Source: SG8-30 sp963715485 (GTDB lineage: Bacteria; Pseudomonadota; Gammaproteobacteria; Steroidobacterales; Steroidobacteraceae). Taken from it: 64,000 nucleotides of DNA. The DNA is taken from contig OY970244.1 of assembly GCA_963715485.1 (NCBI GenBank), forward strand, positions 1,178,001-1,242,000. The letters are read 5' to 3'. The notes beneath the pieces are model-generated. The model ran no database searches. It had not been told where the DNA came from and worked only from the letters and a program-made list of their open reading frames with translations. The position numbers and the translations under genes were made by a program. Each line of letters begins with the position of its first letter. Position 1 is the first letter of the stretch. This document shows positions 28,295 through 40,139 of the stretch, piece by piece.

Positions 28295-29545
28295 TCACGC
28301 GCGCGGACTGCGCTTCGCGAACTCCGGGTAACGGCCAAGGAACAACAGCAGCACCGCACCGGCGATGAACAGGAACAGCGCGACGTTCAGGATCGGATCG
28401 TAAGTCCCGCTTGAGTCCCGTACCCAGCCGTAGGCCGCAGGCGATACCGCCGAAGCCATGCCGAAGGGCATGTACAGCGAGCCGTAAATCTTGCCGTAAT
28501 GCGCCATGCCGAAGTACCGGCCGGCCAGGTAGGCGACGAGGTCGGTCTCGGCGCCGGCGGCGAAGCCCAGGAACAGCGCGGCGACGAACGCGAGCGGCAG
28601 CGTCAGGGAATCGCCGGTGAGCAGGACGCAGGAAATTGCTGGCAGGCACAGGATCGGCAGTGTCACCGCCGGTGCCCAGAAGTGATCGAGCAGGAAGCCG
28701 GTGAAAATGCGCCCGAACATGATGCTGAATCCCAGCCCGCTCATGACCAGCGCGGCCTGGCCCGGCTCGAATCCCTTGGCGGCAAGCATCTGCGGCAGGT
28801 GGATGTGTGCCCCGCCATAGGCGAAAGCCACCAGCAGGATCGACGCGAAAATGATCCAGAAGCGGTAGCCGCGCATCGCCTCCCGCAGCGTCAGGCCGGC
28901 CAGTGCCGAACTGCCGACGCTTATCGCCAGTTCCGGGGGGCGCTCCTCTGCGGTGGGTTCACGGAAGAACAGGATGCCGACGGGCAGCGCCACCAGCAGT
29001 GGCAACAGCGCGACGATCGGGTAGGCCATGCGCCAGCCGAAGTGCTCGATGGAATAGACCGTCAGCGGTGGCACCACCATCGCGGCAAGGCTGGTGCCCA
29101 CCAGGGTGATGCCGAGCGCCAGGCCACGATTGCGGTAGAACCATAGATTGACCGCGCGTGACCAGGTGACCGGCGTCGAACCGATGCCCACCAGCCCGAC
29201 CAGCACCCATAGGCCATAGAAGCCGACCAGCGTGCCGGGGGTGAAGGCGAACGACGCGAACGTCAGTCCGAAAGCCAGCAGTGACCACAGCGCCACCCGA
29301 CGGACCCCGAAACGGTCGGCCATGGCACCGAACAAGGGCGCCAGGAAGGCCGCGAGCACGCCGAATATCGTGATGCCGATGCTGATGTCTCGGAAAGTCC
29401 AGCCGAATTCCTGGTTCAGCGGCCCGATGAAGAAGCCGATGGTGTTGAAAGGAATGGGCGAGGCGCCGCACATGACGCCGAGCATCGATGCCAGCAGGAC
29501 CTTCCAGCCGAGCCGGAACTCGGGATGCTTCGCGGGTGAACTCAT
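28295..29545 (-). CDS. Major facilitator superfamily transporter
   Basis: A 416-aa transporter with twelve predicted helices in two halves. The loop 2-3 signature appears as GAMADRFGVRRVAL at about residues 73-86, with a related GRIFTGFLLDHF in the second half. Overall it resembles oxalate/formate and monocarboxylate-type MFS carriers. It is downstream of, and on the same strand as, the amidohydrolase/ligase group, with 51 bp between, so it could export or import that pathway's product. Substrate unknown. Confidence 0.88.
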   Translation of the reverse strand: MSSPAKHPEFRLGWKVLLASMLGVMCGASPIPFNTIGFFIGPLNQEFGWTFRDISIGITIFGVLAAFLAPLFGAMADRFGVRRVALWSLLAFGLTFASFAFTPGTLVGFYGLWVLVGLVGIGSTPVTWSRAVNLWFYRNRGLALGITLVGTSLAAMVVPPLTVYSIEHFGWRMAYPIVALLPLLVALPVGILFFREPTAEERPPELAISVGSSALAGLTLREAMRGYRFWIIFASILLVAFAYGGAHIHLPQMLAAKGFEPGQAALVMSGLGFSIMFGRIFTGFLLDHFWAPAVTLPILCLPAISCVLLTGDSLTLPLAFVAALFLGFAAGAETDLVAYLAGRYFGMAHYGKIYGSLYMPFGMASAVSPAAYGWVRDSSGTYDPILNVALFLFIAGAVLLLFLGRYPEFAKRSPRA

Positions 29546-29596
29546 GGCGGTCGCTGCTCCGTTCCGGGCCAGGCTGAACGATACCTTGCCGCCGGC

Positions 29597-30313
29597 TCAG
29601 CGCAAGGCGCTTTCGAGCGACTCGACCAGCAGGCGGCGCAGCCGGGTCCAGTTCCGGCCGCCGTTCCGGGGGTGGCACTGGTTGACCTCGAGTTCGATGC
29701 CGACATAGCGCCGGGCCGTGAACCGGCGCCGCAGGTGGGTGGTCAGGCCATCGGCCTTGCCGGCGTAGGGATAGTTGAAGCGAACCCGGAGGGCGGGATT
29801 GGCTGCGAGAATCGCCTGTCGCCAGCGCCGCGCCAGCGCCCGCTCGCCGGGGCGTGCCGGGTCGTACAGCAGGCCGATGTCGGCATCGCGGATGACGCCG
29901 CCCAGGGCCGGAGCAAAACTATGCGAGGAAATGTGCACGACCCGCCGCCCGGCGGCGGTCTCGCCTGCCACGCGGCCGACAAGCTCTTCGCGGTAGGGCT
30001 GGTAGTAGAGCTGAACGATTCGATCACGATCGGCCCGCGGCAGGTCGCGCGTTACCTCGGAAAACAACCGCGGATGACCCTGCGAGCGGTTCAGGTCCAC
30101 CAGCAGGCGGGTGGTGGTGGACGACGTCAACCCGACACCGAAATACCGGGCGAGGTCGCGCGCCATTGTCAGCGAGCCCGGGTCGAATCCGCGGTGGGTG
30201 TCCAGTAGTGCGCGGTACGGCTGGAACAGCTTCCGGTACTCGCGCGGCACACGGTTGCCGCCGTGCTCGCTGCTCAGGATCAGCACCGGCGGGCGGCGCC
30301 CTCGTGGTTGCAT
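29597..30313 (-). CDS. N-formylglutamate amidohydrolase family protein
   Basis: A 238-aa zinc amidohydrolase of the N-formylglutamate amidohydrolase family, recognised from LILSSEHGGNRVPREYR near the N-terminus, DTHRGFDPGS, LLVDLNRSQGHPR and VVHISSHSFAP. The usual enzyme frees glutamate from N-formylglutamate in histidine breakdown, but no hut genes are near. It follows a GCS2 ligase, a RimK-like ligase and a C39-like peptidase, so it may remove or trim an amide-linked product. ATG 30313 is taken as start; a TTG at 30322 overlapping the upstream stop is possible. Confidence 0.85.
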   Translation of the reverse strand: MQPRGRRPPVLILSSEHGGNRVPREYRKLFQPYRALLDTHRGFDPGSLTMARDLARYFGVGLTSSTTTRLLVDLNRSQGHPRLFSEVTRDLPRADRDRIVQLYYQPYREELVGRVAGETAAGRRVVHISSHSFAPALGGVIRDADIGLLYDPARPGERALARRWRQAILAANPALRVRFNYPYAGKADGLTTHLRRRFTARRYVGIELEVNQCHPRNGGRNWTRLRRLLVESLESALR

Positions 30314-30318
30314 GTGGG

Positions 30319-31561
30319 TCAATTCCGGAACAGGAGGTCACGATCGAGGCAGCGGCACAACCGACCGAACACCTCCCGCAGGGACTCGCGGCGGTAATCA
30401 GCGCCGATCGCCCGCAGGATCCGCCGCGCCAGTACGCCCTCACGAAGGATCAGCTCCAGCGGCTTGCCCCAGGTCTCCCGGGCACCTGGATCGCGAAACA
30501 GCGTGTCGTCGAGCAGGTGCCGCCACAGTTCATGGGCGGTGCAATGCGGCTCCGGAAATCCCACCCGCTGCAGGTATTCCGCGTCGGAAATTACCGCTGG
30601 ACCGGCGCCACGGCTGCAGGCGGTCAGGATCGCGAGCAGGCGTTGCGAGTCGAGCGGATCGAGCAGTTCGCATTCGGCAGTCTCGCCGTCGTACCAGGCG
30701 TGCAGCACTGCAATGGTGGCGGCCGCGATCGCCAGGTCGGCCCGTGGGCACTCCTGGGTGTCGATCACGCGGATCTCGATAGCGTCACGATCAAAGCGCG
30801 CGATGGCGCCGCGAGAATTCAGCCATTCGTCCTGCAGGACGCCTTCAGTGTCGAACGGTGCAATCGCGCGGTACATCGGCTCGAGGATGCGCGAGCGGTA
30901 ATCGGCTTCGCTGTTCACCGTTTCGGGAATCACCAGGCCGGCCATGCTGGGCACCCGCGCGGAATTCGTCCGGTAGCACTCCATGCGGTAGTCGAGCCAG
31001 CCGGTCGGCGTGCCCTCAGCGATGGGCGAGCTGGCGGCCAGCGCCGGCAGGATCGGCAGCAACAGCCGTACCATCGCGTGCAGTCGCGCAAACTCGTCAT
31101 CGCCGTGGAAGGGCAGGTTGACGTGCATGCTCTGCAGGTTGGCCCAGCCGTGCCGTCGACAGCCGAAGATGCGGTCGTAGCTGCGCGTAAATCTCCGCGT
31201 ATTCGTGCGGCCACAGGCGCGTTTCCGTGCGTGGGTCCATCCAGGGGTGGATGGCGCCCGGCATGAGCATCGCGTCCGCGCGCGCCAGCGCGTCATTGAT
31301 CTACGCTCACCTCGCCGGCGAAGCCGGCCGGTAGCGACGGCAGCGGTTGCCTCGGGTCGTTGCTCTTCACCTCGACCAGGTGTGCGGCCAGCTCATTCGA
31401 CCAGCCGAACGCGCCGCGGTCGCGGTCGGTCGACCAGCTGCCGTCGGGCGAGCGCAGCAACTCGTCGGCGATCGGGCGGACGTCGAGGGTGTCGCGATCG
31501 ACGATCATGTACTCGAGCTCGATGCCGCAGCCCGAGAACACGTGCAGTGGCATGGCCGCGC

Positions 31562-31565
<4 letters not shown>
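30319..31565 (-). CDS. GCS2-type glutamate-cysteine ligase-like enzyme (YbdK type, two frameshifts)
   Basis: Carboxylate-amine ligase of the glutamate-cysteine ligase family 2, about 414 aa when corrected. N-terminus FSGCGIELEYMIVD is the substrate-binding start of the family; SMHVNLPFHGDDEFARLHAM and AIEIRVIDTQECPRADL follow in the core. The frame shifts twice: near 31300, where INDALARADAMLMPGAIHPW continues in another frame, and near 31180, where YDRIFGCRRHGW resumes in a third. Each is one extra base. ATG 31565 overlaps the ATP-grasp gene stop by 4 bases. The reaction would join a carboxylate, probably glutamate, to an amine using ATP; the true acceptor is unknown. Confidence 0.82.
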
Positions 31566-33031
<1,466 letters not shown>

Positions 33032-33052
33032 GGGCCGCTCGGTGAAATCGCG

Positions 33053-33769
33053 TCAGTGTTCCTGGCGCGGGGAGATGACCAGCAGGTTGGCGTCGTAGGT
33101 GACGATGCCGAGCAGGATTGCCCCGATCACACGGTCGATGCTGGCCCAGTAGCGCCGGTTCGGCCCATGCGGATGCGGATCGTAGGGGTCGGCGACCTGC
33201 ACGCTGCGCTGCTTGCGGTCGTAACCGGACAGCACGACGAAGTGTCCGGCCGGCTCGCCGCGGATGTCGTCGGGCCGGTCATCAGGACCGTACTCGCGTG
33301 CCGAACGGTACAGGAAGGTCGACGACAGGCCAGCCAGCACCGGCAGTTTCCGCCGGAGCAGCCCCCTGATCAGGGTCCTTGAAGGGTCTGTCAGGCGTAC
33401 CCGGCCGCCCAGCGCCAGGAATTCCAGGTAACCGGCGGTGGCGCTGGCCAGTCGAGGATCGTCCTTGAACCGGGACTGCTGCAGCAGCCGGTCGGCAAGG
33501 TCGACATCACCGCTGAACCACGTCGGGTCGAACATGGTCAGGTTGAAGGTGTAGATCGTGGCGTTATAGCCGCGGCGCAGCGCGTCGCAGGCGAGGTACA
33601 CCGCGAGCGTGCCGCCATGCTCGAGCCTCTGCATCCGCGCGATGACCTCGGCAAGTGGCTCGTCACTGCCCCAGTAGCGGTAGATCGCGTGCAGGCAGGT
33701 CGGGCCGCACGTGACCTCGTCGGGCTGCGCGAGCATGTCGACGGGAAGGCGCAGCCGGGCGGGAAGCAT
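33053..33769 (-). CDS. C39-like papain-fold peptidase
   Basis: A 238-aa cysteine peptidase-like protein. The N-terminal DEVTCGPTCLHAIYRYW supplies the catalytic Cys21, with Gln15 as oxyanion helper; GHFVVLSGYD near 185-195 has the catalytic His, and VADPYDPH the Asp. There is no signal peptide, so it acts in the cytoplasm. It heads the minus-strand run with the RimK-like and GCS2 ligases, where it may cleave, or by transpeptidation build, the peptide product. It is divergent from the peptide transporter across 175 bp. Confidence 0.85.
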   Translation of the reverse strand: MLPARLRLPVDMLAQPDEVTCGPTCLHAIYRYWGSDEPLAEVIARMQRLEHGGTLAVYLACDALRRGYNATIYTFNLTMFDPTWFSGDVDLADRLLQQSRFKDDPRLASATAGYLEFLALGGRVRLTDPSRTLIRGLLRRKLPVLAGLSSTFLYRSAREYGPDDRPDDIRGEPAGHFVVLSGYDRKQRSVQVADPYDPHPHGPNRRYWASIDRVIGAILLGIVTYDANLLVISPRQEH

Positions 33770-33944
33770 GGTTTTTCGGGCACGAGCGGTGGCTGATTTG
33801 GCGCGAATCTTCGCTATCTCGGCCGGGGAAGTCCAGTGATGTCGGCGATCGGAGCCTGTACACGACAGCGAATGCCCGGCCGGGGCCGCCGGGAGGCAGG
33901 CGGGGATGGGATTGGATCCCGTTTTCCCGTAACCTTGCCCGCCA

Positions 33945-34964
33945 ATGGGTGGTTACTTCCTCCGACGCCTGCTGCTTCTCCCGCCAACACTGATCGGTAT
34001 CACGATTCTCGTTTTCGTGATTACCCGACTGGTGCCCGGCGGGCCGCTGGAGCGCGCCATCATGGAGGCCCAGCAGGCCAGCATCAGCTCGGGCGTATCG
34101 TCGACGGCGGGGCAGGGAATGGCCCTGTCGGAGGACCAGCTGCAGCAGCTCAGGGAATACTACGGTTTCGACAAGCCGTGGCCCGTGAGCTATGCCCTGT
34201 GGGTGGGCAAGGTGGTCAGGGGCGACCTGGGGACCTCGTATCGCTACAACGAGCCGGTCTGGGACATCATCCGCTCCCGCTTCCCGGTCTCGCTGTTCTA
34301 CGGCATCGTGACCCTGATCATCACCTATGCGGTGTCCATACCGCTCGGCGTGCTGAAAGCCATCAAGCACCGGACCGCCGTGGACAACGTCACCTCGATC
34401 ATCATCTTCGCCGGCTATGCGGTGCCGGGCTATGTCCTCGGATCGCTGTTGCTGCTCTATTTTTCGGTGCGGCTGGAATGGTTTCCGATGGGTGGCTTCA
34501 CCAGCCTCTACTTCGACGACCTCGGCACCTGGGGCAAGATCAAGGATCTCTTTCACCACGCCGCCCTGCCGCTGGCCTGCTACCTGATCGGCAGTTTCGC
34601 GGTCACCACGCTGCTGGTGAAGAACAACCTGATGGACAACCTCGCGGCCGACTATGTGCGCACCGCCATTGCCAAGGGTGTGTCGTTCCGCCGTGCGGTG
34701 ACCGGTCACGCGCTGCGCAACTCGCTGATCCCGATCGCTACCACGTTTGGCCAGAACGTGACCCTGCTGGTAACGGGATCCTTCCTGATCGAGACCATCT
34801 TCGACATCAATGGCTTCGGGTTGCTCGGCCTGTCAGCGATCTTCGACCGGGATTACCCGATCGTGATGGGCGTGGTGCTGCTCAGCAGCATGTTGCTCCT
34901 GATCGGCAACATCCTCTCGGACATCATCGTCGCCTTCGTCGATCCGCGCGTGAGGTTCCAGTGA
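33945..34964 (+). CDS. Oligopeptide ABC transporter permease, YejB/OppB-like
   Basis: Inner-membrane permease of 339 aa. The N-terminal helix FLRRLLLLPPTLIGITILVF and the PGGP segment are typical of OppB/DppB/YejB proteins. The coupling motif for the ATPase is in YVRTAIAKGVSFRRAVTGHALRN, and SFLIETIFDINGFGLLG follows. It is the first gene of a five-gene uptake operon (two permeases, binding protein, two ATPases). It likely imports peptides, perhaps antimicrobial ones as YejABEF does. Confidence 0.92.
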   Translation: MGGYFLRRLLLLPPTLIGITILVFVITRLVPGGPLERAIMEAQQASISSGVSSTAGQGMALSEDQLQQLREYYGFDKPWPVSYALWVGKVVRGDLGTSYRYNEPVWDIIRSRFPVSLFYGIVTLIITYAVSIPLGVLKAIKHRTAVDNVTSIIIFAGYAVPGYVLGSLLLLYFSVRLEWFPMGGFTSLYFDDLGTWGKIKDLFHHAALPLACYLIGSFAVTTLLVKNNLMDNLAADYVRTAIAKGVSFRRAVTGHALRNSLIPIATTFGQNVTLLVTGSFLIETIFDINGFGLLGLSAIFDRDYPIVMGVVLLSSMLLLIGNILSDIIVAFVDPRVRFQ

Positions 34965-34977
34965 AGAGGCTCCGGCC

Positions 34978-36051
34978 GTGAGGCTCAACCCGCTCACCGC
35001 GCGCAAGCTCAAGCGCTTCCGTGCGTTGAAGCGCGGCTACTACTCGTTCGTGCTGCTGGTGGCGCTGACGGTGCTGTCGCTGGGCGCGGAATTGCTGGTC
35101 AACGACAAGGCCGTAGCGGTGCGCTACCAGGGTGAGTGGTCCTTCCCTACCTACTCGGCGGTCAGGCTCGGCGCCGAGTTCGGGATCGAGGGCGAGGAGG
35201 CGCGGACCCCGGTGACCTATCGCGAACTCAAGCAACGGTTCGAGGCGGAGGACGCCGGCAATTTCGTGGTGATGCCGCTCGTTCCCTTCGGCCCCTACGA
35301 GAACATCGCCTTCGAGGGCATCCTCAGGGCGACCCCCCCCAGCTCGGAACGCGGCCATTACCTCGGCACCGATTCGACCGGGCGGGATATCCTGGCGCGT
35401 CTGTTCTACGGCTATCGCACGGCGATCCTGTTCGCAGTGGCGTTTACGGCGCTGACCTACCTGATCGGCATCTCGCTCGGCTGCATGATGGGCTACTTCG
35501 GCGGGCTGTTCGACCTGCTGTTCCAGCGGGTGATCGAGATCTGGTCGAACATTCCCTTCCTGTACATGGTGATCATCGTCTTTTCCGTGATTCCGGGGAC
35601 CTACAGCATCAGCGCGCGCATCGGCATCCTGCTGACGATCATGGTGCTGTTCTCGTGGACCTTCATGACCTACTACATGCGCACCGAGACCTACCGCGAG
35701 AAGGCCCGCGACTATGCCTCGGCTGCCAAGGTCCTCGGTGCCGGCAGCGCACGGATCATCTTCCGTCACATCCTGCCCAACACGATCTCCACGGTGGTGA
35801 CCTTCATCCCCTTCACGGTGATCGCCGCCATCACCTACATTACCGCGCTCGATTTCCTCGGCTGGGGCCTGCCGCCGCCGACGCCGTCGATCGGTGAACT
35901 GCTCAAGCAGGGAACGGCCAACCTGACGACCGCTCCGTGGATCGTCAGCTCGGCGTTCTTTGCACTGGTCTTCATCCTGACCGTCGTGACCTTCATCGGC
36001 GAAGCCATCCGCGAGGCCTTCGATCCGAGGAAGTTCACGACCTACAAATGA
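34978..36051 (+). CDS. Oligopeptide ABC transporter permease, YejE/OppC-like
   Basis: A 357-aa inner-membrane permease starting at GTG 34978. The N-terminal cytoplasmic segment and first helix precede a long periplasmic loop (ERGHYLGTDSTGRDILAR is family-typical). The ATPase-coupling segment reads REKARDYASAAKVLGAGSARI, and FLGWGLPPPTPSIGELLKQG follows near the end. The stop overlaps the binding protein start by 4 bases. Confidence 0.92.
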   Translation: MRLNPLTARKLKRFRALKRGYYSFVLLVALTVLSLGAELLVNDKAVAVRYQGEWSFPTYSAVRLGAEFGIEGEEARTPVTYRELKQRFEAEDAGNFVVMPLVPFGPYENIAFEGILRATPPSSERGHYLGTDSTGRDILARLFYGYRTAILFAVAFTALTYLIGISLGCMMGYFGGLFDLLFQRVIEIWSNIPFLYMVIIVFSVIPGTYSISARIGILLTIMVLFSWTFMTYYMRTETYREKARDYASAAKVLGAGSARIIFRHILPNTISTVVTFIPFTVIAAITYITALDFLGWGLPPPTPSIGELLKQGTANLTTAPWIVSSAFFALVFILTVVTFIGEAIREAFDPRKFTTYK

Positions 36052-38132
36052 GGTTTGACATCCCGATGTTCCTGAAAAGAGTGAAACAGCTGCCCGCTGC
36101 CGTGCTGCTCGCGGCGCTGGCGGCCTGCGGCGGCGACAAGGATGCCGCCACGACGACGCCGGCCCTCGACAATACTGCGGAAGTGCAGGAGTACTACCGT
36201 ACCAAGGTCAAGGTGCCGGTCGAGGTCTGGGAGCAGCTGGAAAACGGGGAGATCACCCAGGAGGAAATCGACCGGCGCAGCGCGGCGGGCGAGTTCCCGA
36301 AGTTCTTCCGTTACGCGAAGCCTGAGGACCTGCCCGCCGACCTGGCCTGGGAGGACGGCATGGACCTGCCGGACCTCGGTTCGCCGGAGGCGAAGAAAGG
36401 CGGCACGTTCTCGTACTTCATCGACGATTTCCCACGTACCCTGCGCATCGCCGGGCCGGATGCGAACGGTAGTTTCCGACCCTACATCCTGGATGACAAC
36501 GCGATGGGATTCGCGGTGCGGCACCCGAACGACACCTCGATCGGGACCAACGGCTTCCGTTATTTCCCCGGAATTGCCAAGGAGTGGGCGGTTGACCGCG
36601 AGAACGCCCAGGTGTTCGTACGCATCGACCCGGCCGCCCGCTGGTCCGACGGCGAGCCGATCACCGTGGACGACGTGTTCTTTCTCTTCTACTTCTACCA
36701 GAGCCCGCACCTGCGCGATCCCTGGTACAGCAACTGGTACAACCGTTCCTACACCCACGTGACGCGCTACGACGACCTGACCTTCGCCATGGGGGTGTCG
36801 GAACGCAAGCCCGAGCTGGCTGGCCGGGTACTGGGACTCGAACCGGTGCCGGCCCACTTCTTCAAGGAATTCGGCCCCGATTATCCGGAGCGTTACCAGT
36901 GGCGCTTCAAGCCGACCTCCGGCGCCTACCTGGTCCGCGACGAGGACATCAAGAAGGGCACGTCCATCACCCTGACCCGGGTGCCGAACTGGTGGGCAAG
37001 CGACAAGAAGTTCTGGCGCAACCGCTATAACTTCGACCGGATCCGGCTGAGCGTGATTCGCGACACGTCCAAGGCCTTCGAGTCGTTCCGCAAGGGCGAG
37101 CTCGACTGGTTTGCCATCACCACGCCGGACTACTGGTACGAGAAGCTGCCGGACACCGACCCGCTGGTCCAGGACGGCTACGTCGCCAAGACAGTGTTCT
37201 ATAACCAGCGGCCACGGCCAACCTACGGCCTGTGGATGAACGAATCGCGGCCGTTGCTCGACAACCGCGACGTGCGGGTCGGCATCCAGTACGCGACCGA
37301 CTGGGACCGGGTCATCAAGGAGTATTTCCGCGGCGACTACGTCCGCATGCGCACCACCTCGGATGGCTATGGTGAATTTACCGAACCGACCATCCAGCCG
37401 CGTGGCTATGATCCGGAAAAGGCCCTCGACAGCTTCGCCAAGGCAGGGTTCACCAAGCGCGGGCCGGACGGCATCCTGGTCAACGACAAGGGCGAGCGCC
37501 TCTCGTTCACGTTGACCACGGGCTATGATTACTTCCGCGACATATTGACCATCCTGCGCGAGCAGGCCGCGCGAGCCGGACTGGAGCTTCGCCTGGAGGT
37601 GCTCGACGGTACCGCCGCCTGGAAGAAGGTGCAGGAGAAGAAGCACGACATCCAGCTCTCTGCGTTCTCCGTTGGCGCCGAGATGTACCCGCGTTACTGG
37701 GAGACCTATCACTCGGTCAACGCCTACGACCAGGCGTTCCTGGACGACGGCTCACCCAACCCGGATCGCAAGCCCAAGCCCAACACCAACAACCTGCAGT
37801 GCATCGCCATCCCGGCACTCGATCGCATGATCGAGCAGTACCGTGGGTCCGAGGACACGGACGAAATGAAGCGGCTTGCCTTCGAGATGGAGCACGTACT
37901 CTACGACGACGCGTCGTTTTCACCGGGCTTTGTCTCTCCCTTCTATCGCACCGGCTACTGGCGCTGGTTGCGCTGGCCGTCTGACTTCAACACCAAGATC
38001 TCGCGCCGCTCGGAGGAGTGGTACGTGTCCTGGATCGACCAGGACGTCAAGAAGGAGGTCGAGGACGCGCGCAAGGCTGGCAAGACCTTCCCGCCGATGC
38101 TGGAAACCTATGACCAGTACCGCGAGCAATAG
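36048..38132 (+). CDS. Peptide ABC transporter binding lipoprotein, family 5
   Basis: Extracytoplasmic solute-binding protein of 694 aa from ATG 36048, which overlaps the permease stop as ATGA. A signal segment ends in the lipobox LAAC (AALLAALAACGG), so it is a lipoprotein. Family 5 features include ARWSDGEPITVDDVFFLF and DNRDVRVGIQYATDWDRVI. It is longer than usual (500-550 aa) because of an N-terminal charged region of about 90 residues, as in YejA-like proteins. Binds peptides for the adjacent permeases. Confidence 0.92.
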   Translation: MRFDIPMFLKRVKQLPAAVLLAALAACGGDKDAATTTPALDNTAEVQEYYRTKVKVPVEVWEQLENGEITQEEIDRRSAAGEFPKFFRYAKPEDLPADLAWEDGMDLPDLGSPEAKKGGTFSYFIDDFPRTLRIAGPDANGSFRPYILDDNAMGFAVRHPNDTSIGTNGFRYFPGIAKEWAVDRENAQVFVRIDPAARWSDGEPITVDDVFFLFYFYQSPHLRDPWYSNWYNRSYTHVTRYDDLTFAMGVSERKPELAGRVLGLEPVPAHFFKEFGPDYPERYQWRFKPTSGAYLVRDEDIKKGTSITLTRVPNWWASDKKFWRNRYNFDRIRLSVIRDTSKAFESFRKGELDWFAITTPDYWYEKLPDTDPLVQDGYVAKTVFYNQRPRPTYGLWMNESRPLLDNRDVRVGIQYATDWDRVIKEYFRGDYVRMRTTSDGYGEFTEPTIQPRGYDPEKALDSFAKAGFTKRGPDGILVNDKGERLSFTLTTGYDYFRDILTILREQAARAGLELRLEVLDGTAAWKKVQEKKHDIQLSAFSVGAEMYPRYWETYHSVNAYDQAFLDDGSPNPDRKPKPNTNNLQCIAIPALDRMIEQYRGSEDTDEMKRLAFEMEHVLYDDASFSPGFVSPFYRTGYWRWLRWPSDFNTKISRRSEEWYVSWIDQDVKKEVEDARKAGKTFPPMLETYDQYREQ

Positions 38133-39140
38133 CGGTCAGGGTCGCGGCGAGGTCCTGCTGGACGTGCAGGACCTCGCGGTCGAGTTCGATACCGAGGCCG
38201 GGCGCGTGCGCGCGGTCGATGACGTGAGCTTCACCGTGAGGGCCGGGCAGACGCTCGGTATCGTCGGCGAGTCCGGCTGCGGCAAGAGCGTCACCGCACT
38301 GTCGATCCTGAGGTTGCTGCCACAACCGATGGGGCGGATCGCTGGTGGGCACATCCTGTTCCGTGGCCAGGACCTGACGGCGCTGCCCGCGGAGGCGATG
38401 CACAAGGTCCGCACCGGGCAGATCGGCATGATCTTCCAGGAGCCGATGACCGCGCTGAACCCGGTGCACCGGATTGGAAAACAGCTGAGCGAGGCCTTCC
38501 TGCTGCACCAGCAGATCAGTCCGCGCACGGCGCTCGAGCGTTCGGTCGAGATCCTCGAGAAGGTCGGTATTCCCTCCCCGGAAGTCCGGGTCAGCGAGTA
38601 TCCGCACCAGCTGTCGGGCGGCATGCGACAGCGCGTGGTGATTGCCATGGCGCTGGCCTGCCGGCCGGCACTGGTGATAGCCGACGAGCCGACCACGGCG
38701 CTCGACGTGACCATCCAGGCCCAGATCCTCGAGCTCATGAAAGCGCTGCAGGACGAGATGGGCATGTCCATCATCCTGATTACGCACGATCTCGGCGTCA
38801 TCGCCGAGGCCTGCGAGGACGTGCTGGTGATGTACGCGGGTCGGGTGGCAGAGAAGGGCTCGGTGGAGGACATCTTCCACCGGCCGTCGCACCCCTATAC
38901 ACGGGGCCTGCTGGAGTCGATTCCGCGGCTCGAGTACCCGCGCAAGACCCGGCTCAGGACCATCGAGGGCATGGTCCCGGGGCTGATGGACATGCCTGCG
39001 GGCTGCCGCTTCAACAATCGTTGTCCGCACAAGGTCGACCGCTGCACTGCCGAGGCGCCGCCGCTCGCCAGCGTGGCGGGTGGCCACGGCGTCGGTTGCC
39101 ACCGCTGGCGCGAGCTGCCGGCCTGGACGGAGCCGGTGTC

Positions 39141-39144
<4 letters not shown>
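38110..39144 (+). CDS. Oligopeptide ABC transporter ATPase, DppD/OppD-like
   Basis: A 344-aa ATPase. Walker A GESGCGKS, Q-loop FQEPMTALNP, signature LSGGMRQR, Walker B ALVIADEPTTALD and the switch His in LITHDLG are all intact. A C-terminal oligopeptide extension with Cys residues (CRFNNRCPHKVDRC) may bind an Fe-S cluster, as in DppD/DppF. The ATG at 38110 overlaps the end of the binding protein gene by 23 bases. Works with the next ATPase; in E. coli YejF the two are fused. Confidence 0.92.
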
Positions 39145-40121
<977 letters not shown>

Positions 40122-40139
40122 CGCGGGCAGGGGCTGGCA

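Noticed and set aside
36042..37712. A 556-codon open frame on the minus strand
   Set aside because: Antisense to the binding lipoprotein gene; composition is that of a reverse-frame shadow.
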